Source: an uncultured Candidatus Saccharibacteria bacterium
GTDB lineage: Bacteria > Patescibacteriota > Saccharimonadia > Saccharimonadales > Saccharimonadaceae
Reading direction: 5' to 3'
Assembly (NCBI GenBank): GCA_938039975.1
Contig: CALHTM010000008.1
Location: 1 to 31,322, forward strand
Length of the DNA: 31,322 nt
The notes under the pieces are model-generated. The model saw only the letters and a program-made list of their open reading frames with translations. It had not been told where the DNA came from and did no database searches. Position 1 is the first letter of the stretch. Each line of letters opens with the position of its first letter. The position numbers and the translations under genes were made by a program. Of the stretch, positions 1-7,859 are shown one piece after another.

Positions 1-12
1 GGAGAAATTAAG

Positions 13-507
13 GTGTTACTTGACAAGATTGCTGTCGTTTTGCGCGAAAGAGACTATAATGCTGCAAACCAATATTTGGCGCAAACCCGCAACTCTGTCA
101 AAAAATATTCTGCAGCTGTAGAAGAAGTGAATAAGGCTGCTAGCGAGTCCAATTTGTATGCGGGATGTCTTTTCTTACTGACAACAATTGCTGCAGCGGC
201 TATGGTAATTGGATCTTTTATCTGGTTTGCTATAGGTCGTAGCAAGCGGTTAAACCATAGTCTTCTAGAGGCGCGTAAAGCAGTTGCTCTTTCGTCGCTG
301 ACTCCGCTAGCTGGAGCCGTCATCCTGTATACCACATTTATACTTACTGGCAGCACTAACAGTGCTGACGGTATTTACATTGTTGCTAACGTGCTAATCT
401 TGATCGGTTTAGCATCTTACGTAAGTTCGATTATAAAATATATTAAGCTAAATGATAACACGCCAACGGCATTGCCAGCTCATTCAACTACTAAAAATAG
501 ACGTTAA
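13..507 (+). CDS. Small three-helix membrane protein, unknown function
   Basis: No family was recognised. The 164-residue product has a charged, helical N-terminal part (about residues 1-45, with several Lys/Arg/Glu and a YSAAVEEVNKA stretch) followed by three hydrophobic segments at about 51-72, 93-113 and 119-140, and a basic C-terminus. It is probably an inner-membrane protein with a cytoplasmic N-terminal helix. The chosen start is GTG at 13, because GGAG lies at 1-4 with suitable spacing. The frame is open to base 1, so a start upstream of the window cannot be excluded and the gene may be N-terminally truncated here. It ends 13 bases before the first CIRCE box of dnaK, so it belongs to an upstream unit and not to the heat-shock transcript. 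Confidence 0.6.
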   Translation: MLLDKIAVVLRERDYNAANQYLAQTRNSVKKYSAAVEEVNKAASESNLYAGCLFLLTTIAAAAMVIGSFIWFAIGRSKRLNHSLLEARKAVALSSLTPLAGAVILYTTFILTGSTNSADGIYIVANVLILIGLASYVSSIIKYIKLNDNTPTALPAHSTTKNRR

Positions 508-520
508 TGTAAAATTTAAA

Positions 521-547
521 TTAGCACTCTTGACACGTGAGTGCTAA
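521..547 (+). promoter_or_regulatory. CIRCE operator 1 (HrcA site)
   Basis: TTAGCACTC at 521-529 and GAGTGCTAA at 539-547 are separated by exactly 9 bases, a perfect match to the CIRCE consensus bound by the heat-shock repressor HrcA. The -35 hexamer of the dnaK promoter lies inside the spacer, so a bound repressor would directly mask the promoter. Confidence 0.95.
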
Positions 548-558
548 TTATTTATACT
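530..558 (+). promoter_or_regulatory. dnaK sigma-70-type promoter
   Basis: TTGACA at 530-535 and TATACT at 553-558 are separated by 17 bases. This is close to the housekeeping consensus. The -35 box occupies the spacer of CIRCE 1. Transcription should start near 565, at the left edge of CIRCE 2, leaving a leader of about 78 bases before the dnaK start codon. Confidence 0.85.
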
Positions 559-565
559 GAAATAG

Positions 566-592
566 TTGGCACTCGATGCAAAAGAGTGCTAA
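566..592 (+). promoter_or_regulatory. CIRCE operator 2 (HrcA site)
   Basis: TTGGCACTC at 566-574, a 9-base spacer, and GAGTGCTAA at 584-592. There is one deviation from the consensus, A to G at the third base of the left arm. The site begins at the predicted transcription start, so it can act as a second operator on DNA and also folds as a hairpin in the 5' leader of the mRNA. Confidence 0.9.
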
Positions 593-642
593 AATGAATA
601 TAAGAAAAACCAGATGTGATCAGAATAAGAAAGGGGAATCAT

Positions 643-2535
643 ATGGGTAAAATTATCGGAATTGACCTTGGTACAACCAACAGCGCCTTTGCGTATATGT
701 TGGCGGGTAAGCCAGAGGTCATCGCTAACGCTGAGGGTAATCGTACCACGCCGTCAGTGGTGGCGATTAACAAAAAGGGCGAGCGCTTGGTTGGACAGGT
801 AGCTCAGCGCCAGCGCGTGACCAATCCAAAAAACACTATTTACGGGGTGAAGCGTTTAATTGGCCGTAAATTTAATGACAAGGAAGTCCAAAAAGACTTG
901 GATATCATGCCGTACCAGATTGTCAAAAAAGGCACCGGCGTGGCGGTAAAGATGGGCGACAAAGAATACACGCCAGAAGAAGTCTCAGCCATGATCCTCA
1001 GCAAGATCAAAGCTGATGCTGAGGTATTCCTAGGCGAGAAAGTCACCGAAGCAGTCATCACCGTGCCGGCCTACTTTGACGATTCGCAGCGCCAGGCGAC
1101 TAAAGACGCTGGTAAAATTGCCGGCCTGGAAGTTAAACGCATCATCAATGAGCCAACGGCTGCTGCCTTGGCGTACGGCCTGGAAAAAGGCAAAAATGAT
1201 GAAACCATCGTGGTTTTCGACCTCGGTGGCGGTACCTTCGACGTTTCCATTTTGGAGCTCGGCGACGGCGTGTTTGAGGTGAAAGCCACCAATGGCGACA
1301 CCCACCTGGGCGGCGAGGACTTTGACAATATCATCGTTAACTATTTCCTGGATGACTTTAAATCTAAAGAAGGCATTGATCTGCGTAAAGACAACGCAGC
1401 CATGCAGCGCTTGAAGGACGAAGCGGAAAAAGCCAAGAAAGAATTATCGACAGTTACTGAATACGAAGTCAACATTCCATTCATCACCGCTGATGCTGAC
1501 GGACCAAAGCACTTTGAATTGAGCTTGACGCGGGCTAAGCTGGAAGATTTGGTGAAAGATTTATTGGCACGTCTTGACGGCCCAGTTGAAAAAGCGCTGA
1601 AAGACGCTAAACTCTCTAAATCAGACATCCAAAACGTGGTCATGGTTGGCGGTATGACTCGTATGCCAGCAGTGGTCGAGCGGGTGAAGAAGCTGTTCGG
1701 CAAAGACCCAATGCAAGGTGTCAACCCAGACGAAGTGGTGGCTGTTGGTGCAGCCATTCAGGGTGGCGTGTTGGCTGGCGACGTCAAGGATGTGCTGCTG
1801 CTGGACGTAACGCCGTTGAGTCTTGGTATTGAGACGATGGGCGGCGTGTCGACCAAGCTAATCGAGCGCAATACCACCGTACCGACCAGCAAGAGCGAAG
1901 TATTCTCGACGGCTGCCGACAACCAGCCGCAAGTGGAGATCCACGTCTTGCAGGGTGAGCGCGAATTCGCCAATGACAACAAGAGCTTGGGTCGCTTTGT
2001 ACTTGACGGCATTGCGCCAGCACCACGCGGCGTGCCGCAGATTGAAGTGACGTTCAATATTGACGCGAATGGCATCCTCAATGTCACTGCCAAAGACAAA
2101 GGTACCGGCAAGGAACAATCGATTACCATCCAAAACTCTGGCAACATGAGCAAGGAAGATATCGAAAAAGCCCAGAAAGAAGCTGAGCTGCACGCTGACG
2201 AGGACAAGAAAAAGCGTGAAACCGTTGACGCTAAAAACCAGTTAGAAAACGCCATTTACCAGGCAAAGAAAATGCCGGATGAATTCAAAGATAAGATTTC
2301 TGACGACGACAAGAAAGCGATTGACGAAGCGGTCAAAGAAGCGGAAAAGCACAAAGACGCTGACGACAAAGATGAGCTGGAAGCAGCAGCCAAAGCCTTG
2401 CAGGATGCCATCATGCCAATCGGCGCCAAAATGTACCAGCAAGCTGCTGAGGACAACAAAGCTGACGAATCTAAGGATGACAAAAAATCTGACAAGGAAG
2501 AACCAGTCGAAGGCGAAGTGGTCGACGAGAAATAG
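643..2535 (+). CDS. dnaK: Hsp70 chaperone DnaK
   Basis: A complete Hsp70 of 630 residues. The nucleotide-binding domain carries IGIDLGTTNS near the N-terminus, VTVPAYFDDSQRQATKDAG-type phosphate motif 2 and the VFDLGGGTFD signature. The substrate-binding part has VLLLDVTPLSLGIETMGG. The lid is followed by a charged tail ending in a VEGEVVDEK-like sequence. The start is ATG 643, not the in-frame GTG at 616, because AAGGGGA at 631-636 is a proper ribosome binding site and the protein then begins with MGKIIGIDLG as in other DnaKs. It keeps the segment around residues 75-98 (FNDKEVQKDLDIMPYQIV) that is absent in Firmicutes and actinobacterial DnaK. Expression is governed by two CIRCE elements. 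Neither grpE, dnaJ nor hrcA is in the window; the gene is followed at once by a terminator, so it is monocistronic here. Confidence 0.98.
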   Translation: MGKIIGIDLGTTNSAFAYMLAGKPEVIANAEGNRTTPSVVAINKKGERLVGQVAQRQRVTNPKNTIYGVKRLIGRKFNDKEVQKDLDIMPYQIVKKGTGVAVKMGDKEYTPEEVSAMILSKIKADAEVFLGEKVTEAVITVPAYFDDSQRQATKDAGKIAGLEVKRIINEPTAAALAYGLEKGKNDETIVVFDLGGGTFDVSILELGDGVFEVKATNGDTHLGGEDFDNIIVNYFLDDFKSKEGIDLRKDNAAMQRLKDEAEKAKKELSTVTEYEVNIPFITADADGPKHFELSLTRAKLEDLVKDLLARLDGPVEKALKDAKLSKSDIQNVVMVGGMTRMPAVVERVKKLFGKDPMQGVNPDEVVAVGAAIQGGVLAGDVKDVLLLDVTPLSLGIETMGGVSTKLIERNTTVPTSKSEVFSTAADNQPQVEIHVLQGEREFANDNKSLGRFVLDGIAPAPRGVPQIEVTFNIDANGILNVTAKDKGTGKEQSITIQNSGNMSKEDIEKAQKEAELHADEDKKKRETVDAKNQLENAIYQAKKMPDEFKDKISDDDKKAIDEAVKEAEKHKDADDKDELEAAAKALQDAIMPIGAKMYQQAAEDNKADESKDDKKSDKEEPVEGEVVDEK

Positions 2536-2558
2536 CAGAGTCTATCTAATTTAGGCTA

Positions 2559-2594
2559 ATATAATACCCCAAGTCTCTGGGGTATTATATTTTT
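2559..2594 (+). terminator. dnaK rho-independent terminator
   Basis: ATATAATACCCC at 2559-2570 pairs perfectly with GGGGTATTATAT at 2579-2590 across an 8-base loop and is followed by TTTT. It lies 23 bases after the dnaK stop. The stem is symmetric, so it may also end the small minus-strand reading frame whose stop codon is at 2585-2587. Confidence 0.9.
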
Positions 2595-2726
2595 CGCTGG
2601 ACGACACAGTTGAGCGGTGGAATTTCGGTAGTTGGCGGCGCGCGATAGACTAAGGCGAGGCTCTGAAAGGCGAGCAAAAACGTTATTGCTACTATAGCCC
2701 GGTGTCTCTTTCGAAAATTTCTCCAT
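2585..2726 (-). pseudogene. Small membrane-anchored ORF with apparent +1 frameshift
   Basis: On the minus strand GGGAGGG precedes an ATG at 2726-2724, an excellent ribosome binding site. The frame of this ATG soon gives an unlikely protein. If one T of the four-T run (A2714-A2717 on the plus strand) is removed, a coherent 46-residue peptide results: a basic start (MEKFRKRHR), one hydrophobic helix (about residues 10-27), and a tail containing TTEIPPLNC, stopping at 2585 inside the dnaK terminator. This could be a sequencing or assembly error, a true frameshift mutation, or recoding. The tail resembles the C-terminus of the hydrolase at 6533-7264. The function is unknown. Confidence is limited by the small size. 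Confidence 0.4.
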
Positions 2727-2741
2727 GAAAAAGCCCTCCCG

Positions 2742-2760
2742 TGCTATACTAAAATTAGCA
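2742..2760 (+). promoter_or_regulatory. Extended -10 promoter and dyad before the 1042-residue membrane protein
   Basis: TGCTATACT at 2742-2750 is an extended -10 (TGnTATACT) with no good -35 box. The predicted start, near 2757, leaves a leader of about 19 bases. The box is also part of a dyad, TGCTA at 2742-2746 and TAGCA at 2756-2760 with a 9-base spacer, which could be an operator but is short enough to be chance. Confidence 0.5.
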
Positions 2761-2775
2761 TAAGGGGAATTAAGC

Positions 2776-5700
2776 ATGGAATTAATTTTTCTGTTAGTGA
2801 TTGTCATCGTGATAATTAAGGTGGCGCAGAGAGGTAATAATCGACTACCTTGTCAATCCGAGGGTTACCGGCGCGGTTACTGGGACGGCGTGTGCGATGC
2901 GCAGAATGGCCGTGCGAAAATTGAAGGTAGCGACGGTCAGGTCAAACTTATTACCGAGAATCAGGCTGCAGCTTCACAATTTGCTGGTTTTGTAGTAACT
3001 CGCAACGAATCGAACGAGCCTGATGTAGTATTGCCTACTAATGCTGTGCCAATTGAAGAAGATACAAATACTCCTGACGAAAAGACGCAGATTGTCCAGT
3101 GGCTATCTCCAGCCAGTAATAAAGATAAAGAGAAAAATCGTCAAACCACCATCAATGTGGCGCTCTACACGGCATCATTATTGCTAACCGCTGGTATATT
3201 ATTGTTGGCGCAAACGATTGAACTTTCAGCGCCGCTCAGGTTCAGTCTGGTGTGGCTGTTTATTTTTGTCTATTATGCCACTGGCCAGGTGCTATATGCC
3301 CGCCTCCCAATCTTAAAGCCGGCCTCAACGGCGTTTATTGGTACGGCGCTGGCTGCTGTGCCGATCGGCGGGTGGAGTATGCATTTACTGTTGGGGATTG
3401 ATCCGGCATTGTGCTGGCTTATTACCTCCTTCATCGGTACTTTCCTATGCGTGGATGCTACAGTCAGGCTCAATAGCCAACCGCTTGCCTATATTTCGCT
3501 GTTGTCGATGTTTACGATGACGACCAGCTTGCCGGCTGTCATGCATGCTCAGTTGGTGTGGTATTATGCTGCGGTGCTATTGTTCGGATGCCTGATGACT
3601 TTGGCTGCGTATTTTTCTAGTCGTTTTCCACGCCAATTCACCGAGCCGTTGACGCTGGTTAATCCGTTTATCGTCCCGTCCACTTTGCTTCTCGCTATCG
3701 GTTCGTCGGTGCATATGGGCACGCTTGACGTCAGCATGCTGCTGCTCATCAGCGTTATATATTATTTTACTGTTGCTTTTGTTGAAAAATCAAAGGATAT
3801 GCGCACGTATGAACTAACGACGGCGCGCGTGCTGCTGATGGCGGCGACTGCTAGTTTTACTATGTATCTGTCAAATAATGATGGTCTGGTCACGGGTATA
3901 GCGCTGGGTGTAGCGGCGCTTGGTAATATGATTTGGTCTATTGGCTCGATGTATATCCAAAAACAGCCCGATAAGCAGCACGAAATAGTACTGTGGGTTA
4001 GTTTCGTTGCGTCGCTGGCCGCTTTCTTGGTTGTAGCTGGCGTCGAAAGTCCGCTAAGAGATATGGTCATATTTATCCTGCTGAGTACGATGTCGGCAGT
4101 GAGTTTTATGGCGCTTTCATTGCTGCGCCGCGCCCGTTTTGGCAGCATGGTAGTAATGTCTGGAATTTTGTTAGTGCCGGCTGGCGTTAGGCTATTTAGC
4201 CTCGAACCCATAACAACCTTGCATACATATTACTCTATCTTTATGCTTATGGCTTTCTTGCCAGTTGTCTGCCGATTATTGGTTTTGAAACGCCCAAATA
4301 TTACTAAAAGTCAAGCAATACTAGTGTATGGCGCTGCGGCCGCTTGGTGGTTAATTACGGTGTTTATAGCCTTAGCTTTTTTGACTGCTCATCCAGCGGG
4401 AGAAGGTTTGCTGTATCTGTCAGATTCGGTGGCGGTTGCCGCTATCGTCATGGGTATTGCTGCGTGGCGTGAGAAGGTTTATGGCTTAGTGATTGGTATT
4501 CATATTTCTCTACTTCTGATGGCACTGCTGATAGCTTTGTATTTCAAGCTGGCTGGCGAAAATCTTGCTATTTTGATGGCGTGGCTGAACGGTTTGTCGT
4601 TGCTATTGTTAGTAGAATGGCTGAATAATTACCGTAGTGAGGCGGTGGTTAAGTGCCGCGAATTGTTGTTATATTCTGCTATTGGAGCGGCTGGCTTGAT
4701 TGTCTTTTCGTCTATTCATCCGGCGGTTTGGCTGCCGTTAGTAGCGCTGCTGTATTATGCGTTTTATCGGCGGCGTGAAGATGGTTATCTGGGTGGAGCA
4801 TACTTGGCGACGATTGCTTTGGTACTACTATTCTTACATTGGTTGAATGTGTCGCTAAGCGATAATTTCACTATCACTGCTTGGGCGACGTTTGTTGGCT
4901 TTGGGATGGCGTATTGGTTGTTGGCGATGAATAAGCGAACATCAACTATCAGCGATATGACTCTACTAGCTGCTACGGTACCAGCGGTGATATTACCGAT
5001 GATAAATCTGTCGACGACATATGAATTGCCGTTCAAAATCTTGGGCTGGTTAGCGGCTGTCGCGGCACTTTATATGGTAGTGTATGCCAAGCAGGATTGG
5101 CGGCCGATGGCGATATTGGCGCATCCAAGTTTGGTATTGTTATTCTACTTAACTGCACAATGGCTCGGCGTTAAGCTTGAGTTTATGTCGATCGTTTCAC
5201 TGATTATCTTTGCGGTGTTTTATGGCGCCGCCGTGACTGCGCGAACCAAGAAATTATCAGTTTATTGGTATTATGCGTCATTTTGGAGCGCCATTGGTTG
5301 GTCGATAATCTTACTGCTGATGGCCATGCCAGCCAGTATCACAAAGGAGGCGGTACTGCTAGTAACACTAACGTGGGCGGTCAATGGCAGCGCTCTAATA
5401 GCTGAGGGGTTGCCGAAGAAGAATATTTTGTACTTCGACTCGGGTGTGCTTTTAGCATTGTGCGGTATTTTATTTGCTATTCATATGCTAATTGCACCTG
5501 TTCACGGCATAGTTGTGCCATATCTGTGGTCGGCAGCAATTCTTTCGGGAGCGGTGATGTCGTGGCGCTGGCTGGGGTATGCTCATGTATACACCATCGC
5601 GCACTTGGTGCTGGCGCTCGCTGTGTTCAGCTTATCGACCCTTGTCCTGGCGCTAAGGGGAGATAATGCTATGGAAATATTGTTCCTAGTCGAGCATTCG

Positions 5701-5904
5701 CTGATGGTTATCATCGGCTTGGCGCTCGGCAGGCGGCTGGTTACTATCTGGGGTGCTGTCGGCGTGACGCTGGCCTTAATTTACTTGCTGTCAGGCTATG
5801 CTTATGCGCTGGCTATTTTGGCCGGACTATCGATTATCACGGCAGTGGTGGTTGTGGTGGCCAGAGGACAGAGGAACAAGCAGAAAAAAGTTGCAAAGAA
5901 ATAG
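2776..5904 (+). CDS. Large polytopic membrane protein (1042 aa), unknown function
   Basis: Start ATG 2776 is supported by AAGGGGA nine bases upstream. A hydrophobic segment at residues 2-17 is followed by a soluble stretch to about 115, including a GYRRGYWDGVCDAQNG element rich in Gly, Tyr and Trp and an acidic linker. The rest is an almost unbroken series of hydrophobic segments (about 25 or more helices), with a basic KKVAKK-like end. The layout, a short soluble N-terminal part plus more than 20 helices, recalls the very large DUF2339-type envelope proteins, but no diagnostic motif was recognised and this is only an architectural comparison. It is a single-gene unit between the dnaK terminator and the convergent repair gene. 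A role in envelope assembly or transport is possible but not shown. Confidence 0.8.
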   Translation: MELIFLLVIVIVIIKVAQRGNNRLPCQSEGYRRGYWDGVCDAQNGRAKIEGSDGQVKLITENQAAASQFAGFVVTRNESNEPDVVLPTNAVPIEEDTNTPDEKTQIVQWLSPASNKDKEKNRQTTINVALYTASLLLTAGILLLAQTIELSAPLRFSLVWLFIFVYYATGQVLYARLPILKPASTAFIGTALAAVPIGGWSMHLLLGIDPALCWLITSFIGTFLCVDATVRLNSQPLAYISLLSMFTMTTSLPAVMHAQLVWYYAAVLLFGCLMTLAAYFSSRFPRQFTEPLTLVNPFIVPSTLLLAIGSSVHMGTLDVSMLLLISVIYYFTVAFVEKSKDMRTYELTTARVLLMAATASFTMYLSNNDGLVTGIALGVAALGNMIWSIGSMYIQKQPDKQHEIVLWVSFVASLAAFLVVAGVESPLRDMVIFILLSTMSAVSFMALSLLRRARFGSMVVMSGILLVPAGVRLFSLEPITTLHTYYSIFMLMAFLPVVCRLLVLKRPNITKSQAILVYGAAAAWWLITVFIALAFLTAHPAGEGLLYLSDSVAVAAIVMGIAAWREKVYGLVIGIHISLLLMALLIALYFKLAGENLAILMAWLNGLSLLLLVEWLNNYRSEAVVKCRELLLYSAIGAAGLIVFSSIHPAVWLPLVALLYYAFYRRREDGYLGGAYLATIALVLLFLHWLNVSLSDNFTITAWATFVGFGMAYWLLAMNKRTSTISDMTLLAATVPAVILPMINLSTTYELPFKILGWLAAVAALYMVVYAKQDWRPMAILAHPSLVLLFYLTAQWLGVKLEFMSIVSLIIFAVFYGAAVTARTKKLSVYWYYASFWSAIGWSIILLLMAMPASITKEAVLLVTLTWAVNGSALIAEGLPKKNILYFDSGVLLALCGILFAIHMLIAPVHGIVVPYLWSAAILSGAVMSWRWLGYAHVYTIAHLVLALAVFSLSTLVLALRGDNAMEILFLVEHSLMVIIGLALGRRLVTIWGAVGVTLALIYLLSGYAYALAILAGLSIITAVVVVVARGQRNKQKKVAKK

Positions 5905-6009
5905 AGACCGACTCTGACAGTGAGGTAATATAATCTATACACAGAGACGTTGTTGGTCAGGTTTGATGGGGAAGCATAAAGTCCGAAAAGATAGCGTCTT
6001 TCTTTTAGA

Positions 6010-6516
6010 TTAAAGTATATTTTCTAGTTTCAACAATTTAATTTTCTTTTCGATTCCGCTAGCATACCCCGTCAGTTTACCATTACTGCCGACGACGCGG
6101 TGGCACGGCACGAGAATCGAGATAGGGTTACGGCCGACAGCATTGCCAACGGCGCGTGCCGACATTTTGGCGATGCCGCGTTTTTTGGCTATGAGTTCAG
6201 CGATTTCCCGGTAGGTAATTAATTTGCCGTATGGTATGGTTTGGAGAATTTGCCAAACTTCCAATTGGAACAGTGTACCATTCATATGCACAGCCGGGAT
6301 TTCTCCAGGGTTATTGCCTGTGAAATATATATCTAGCCAATGCGAAACCTCGTCGAAAATTGGTAAATCTTTGTCAGCTATACATCCTTCTAGCTCTATG
6401 TCGAAGTGTCTTTGCCCGACAAGCCATAGGCCGGTAATTGCTGTGCCATCGCTGGCGATAACGATTTCACCAAGAGGTGATTGATAATTATGCGTATAAA
6501 TACTAGTTATTGCCAC
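6010..6516 (-). CDS. ogt: Methylated-DNA--protein-cysteine methyltransferase (Ogt/MGMT)
   Basis: The 168-residue product has the complete active site LVPCHRVVG near residue 140. Its Cys is the acceptor that takes the alkyl group from O6-alkylguanine in a one-way suicide reaction. Upstream are the helix-turn-helix with the Arg finger (ARAVGNAVGRNP), the YGKLITYREIA segment typical of the DNA-binding domain, and the N-terminal SPLG element. A C-terminal GYASGIEKKIKLL completes the fold. The length fits Ogt-type proteins without the Ada regulatory domain. The start is GTG at 6516; there is no obvious Shine-Dalgarno. It lies 16 bases after the upstream hydrolase gene (6533-7264), so the two are probably co-transcribed from the minus strand. 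Confidence 0.92.
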   Translation of the reverse strand: MAITSIYTHNYQSPLGEIVIASDGTAITGLWLVGQRHFDIELEGCIADKDLPIFDEVSHWLDIYFTGNNPGEIPAVHMNGTLFQLEVWQILQTIPYGKLITYREIAELIAKKRGIAKMSARAVGNAVGRNPISILVPCHRVVGSNGKLTGYASGIEKKIKLLKLENIL

Positions 6517-6532
6517 ATTCTTATTCTAACAT

Positions 6533-7264
6533 CTAGAAACGACGAGTAGCGCGACAATTTAGCGGTGCAATATTGGTGCTATCGGGTGTCCGATCGACAA
6601 TCGTTACGCTTCGAGTTTCAGTGTTATTGAATATTCCGTTAAGCACATAAATCATAGCGTTGCGGTAGCGCTCTTCATCGGGCAGTGTATTGTATTTAGC
6701 TTGTGGCACTAACGGTGTAGCCCAGCAGCAACTTGCTTGAATCTCGTGTGCAGTTTTTTTGTCCATATAGCTAAATAGATCAGCACAAATTACACTATGA
6801 GTGAAACTCTGCGGTAGACGTCCTGGTGTGAAGTGTGTAGATTCGGTGGGCGTGATAAGCTGTTTGTGCGCGATAGCGCGAGCGAGCCCTTTCCTTACAG
6901 AAAATAATGCATTGTAGTTTCCTAGCGATGAAAACTCTGGTGTACCTAGAATTATTTCAGCATACGGAATGGATTCTGATATTTCTACAATATCGTTGAC
7001 GCGTTGGCGGATAGCTTTTCTGGCGGCTGATAGAGCTAAATCGTCCAGCGATATATCGGAGGCCGTCATCAGCTCCGGGCTGATGACGCGTCCGGTATAA
7101 TCGCGTGAAATTTCTTGCATCAAGTTGATATATTCTTCCCAGCTATTTGCAGAGACACCAGCAATTTCATTTTTCTCGCCAGTGTAGAATATACCAGTTT
7201 GGCGCCACCATTGTAGGTCGTATTTGCCGCTAGGATAGTATTTAGTTGGATTTCGTTGTTGCAT
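6533..7264 (-). CDS. Nitrilase-superfamily carbon-nitrogen hydrolase (divergent)
   Basis: The 243-residue product shows the ordered landmarks of the nitrilase superfamily. A candidate catalytic Glu lies in ISPEL, the catalytic Lys in AHKQLITPTE followed by HFTPG, and the nucleophilic Cys in VICADLFSY. YNALFSVRKG comes between Glu and Lys, and TRSVTIVDR is near the end. These enzymes use a Glu-Lys-Cys triad to hydrolyse amides or nitriles. The assignment rests on motif order read by eye. The protein is shorter than most members and begins with an unusual Trp/Tyr-rich stretch (KYDLQWWRQTG) where the first strand is expected. The substrate cannot be told. The C-terminal tail (TNIAPLNC) resembles that of the frameshifted ORF at 2585-2726. 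The start is ATG 7264, with a TATACT box 12 bases upstream (7277-7282) and no clear ribosome binding site. Confidence 0.6.
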   Translation of the reverse strand: MQQRNPTKYYPSGKYDLQWWRQTGIFYTGEKNEIAGVSANSWEEYINLMQEISRDYTGRVISPELMTASDISLDDLALSAARKAIRQRVNDIVEISESIPYAEIILGTPEFSSLGNYNALFSVRKGLARAIAHKQLITPTESTHFTPGRLPQSFTHSVICADLFSYMDKKTAHEIQASCCWATPLVPQAKYNTLPDEERYRNAMIYVLNGIFNNTETRSVTIVDRTPDSTNIAPLNCRATRRF

Positions 7265-7276
7265 GTGATTATCGTA

Positions 7277-7282
7277 AGTATA
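7277..7282 (-). promoter_or_regulatory. -10 box for hydrolase-ogt unit
   Basis: TATACT on the minus strand ends 12 bases before the ATG at 7264, implying an mRNA leader of only about 5 bases. No convincing -35 box is present. Confidence 0.4.
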
Positions 7283-7381
7283 TTCTTATTGATTACCAAA
7301 GGAATATTTAATATATTATACCATAAAATTAGAAAAGACGATCTCTACGCTCTAGCGCGTTGTACTTTTGTGTAATTTTGT

Positions 7382-7390
7382 TGGTATAAT
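7382..7390 (+). promoter_or_regulatory. Extended -10 promoter of tsaE, leaderless
   Basis: TGGTATAAT at 7382-7390 is a perfect extended -10. The box ends 7 bases before the ATG at 7398, so the transcript should begin at or next to the start codon. No Shine-Dalgarno is present. Confidence 0.75.
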
Positions 7391-7397
7391 AGTCTTT

Positions 7398-7859
7398 ATG
7401 AATCTCGAGGTAACTCTACGAACGGTAGATGATCTGGTGAATTTCGGTGCGAAAATCGGCGGCTTGTTGCTTGGTGGCGAGACGCTAGAATTAATTGGTG
7501 ATATTGGCGCTGGCAAAACGACGCTAACGAAAGGCCTAGCGCGCGGTTTACAGATAGAAGATGAGATACAGAGCCCTACATTTACAATTAGTCGTAATTA
7601 CGAGGCGCCGAATGGACTACGTTTGGCACACTATGATTTTTATCGTTTGCAAGATGCTGGCATTATGAAAATGGAACTGAGTGAAGCGATGTGCGATCCG
7701 CAAACGATCACGGTCATTGAGTGGAGTGATGTAGTAAACGACGTGTTGCCGGCCGATGTTTTGCAAATTACTATTCAAACGCAAACCGACAATAGCCGCA
7801 AATTAATTCTAAAAAGCAGCGGTGATAAATCGCGTCGAATTCTGGAGGAGTTACAGTGA
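7398..7859 (+). CDS. tsaE: tRNA t6A synthesis ATPase TsaE
   Basis: A 153-residue P-loop protein with GDIGAGKTTLTKGLARGL (Walker A, about residues 36-53), SPTFTISRNYE, the HYDFYRL motif and VIEWSD near the end, which are diagnostic for TsaE (YjeE). It works with TsaB and TsaD to add threonylcarbamoyl to A37 of ANN-decoding tRNAs. The frame extends upstream to 7368, but ATG 7398 is chosen because the upstream codons lie across the promoter and the family begins close to this Met. Its stop overlaps the GTG of tsaB by four bases, so the two are translationally coupled. Confidence 0.95.
   Translation: MNLEVTLRTVDDLVNFGAKIGGLLLGGETLELIGDIGAGKTTLTKGLARGLQIEDEIQSPTFTISRNYEAPNGLRLAHYDFYRLQDAGIMKMELSEAMCDPQTITVIEWSDVVNDVLPADVLQITIQTQTDNSRKLILKSSGDKSRRILEELQ

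Noticed and set aside
616..642. GTG start adding nine residues to DnaK
   Set aside because: The extra codons cover the ribosome binding site, and DnaK proteins begin at MGKIIGIDLG.
2556..2807. 83-codon minus-strand frame as annotated without frameshift
   Set aside because: It reads through the start of the large membrane protein and the dnaK terminator, with no protein-like pattern; only the +1-shifted version from 2726 looks coding.
5966..6013. 15-codon ORF (MGKHKVRKDSVFLLD) with a CTGACA/TATACA promoter-like pair at 5914-5941
   Set aside because: Too short and without a convincing ribosome binding site. The gap 5905-6009 otherwise holds only a weak AAAGA/TCTTT hairpin near 5990 that might end the two convergent genes.
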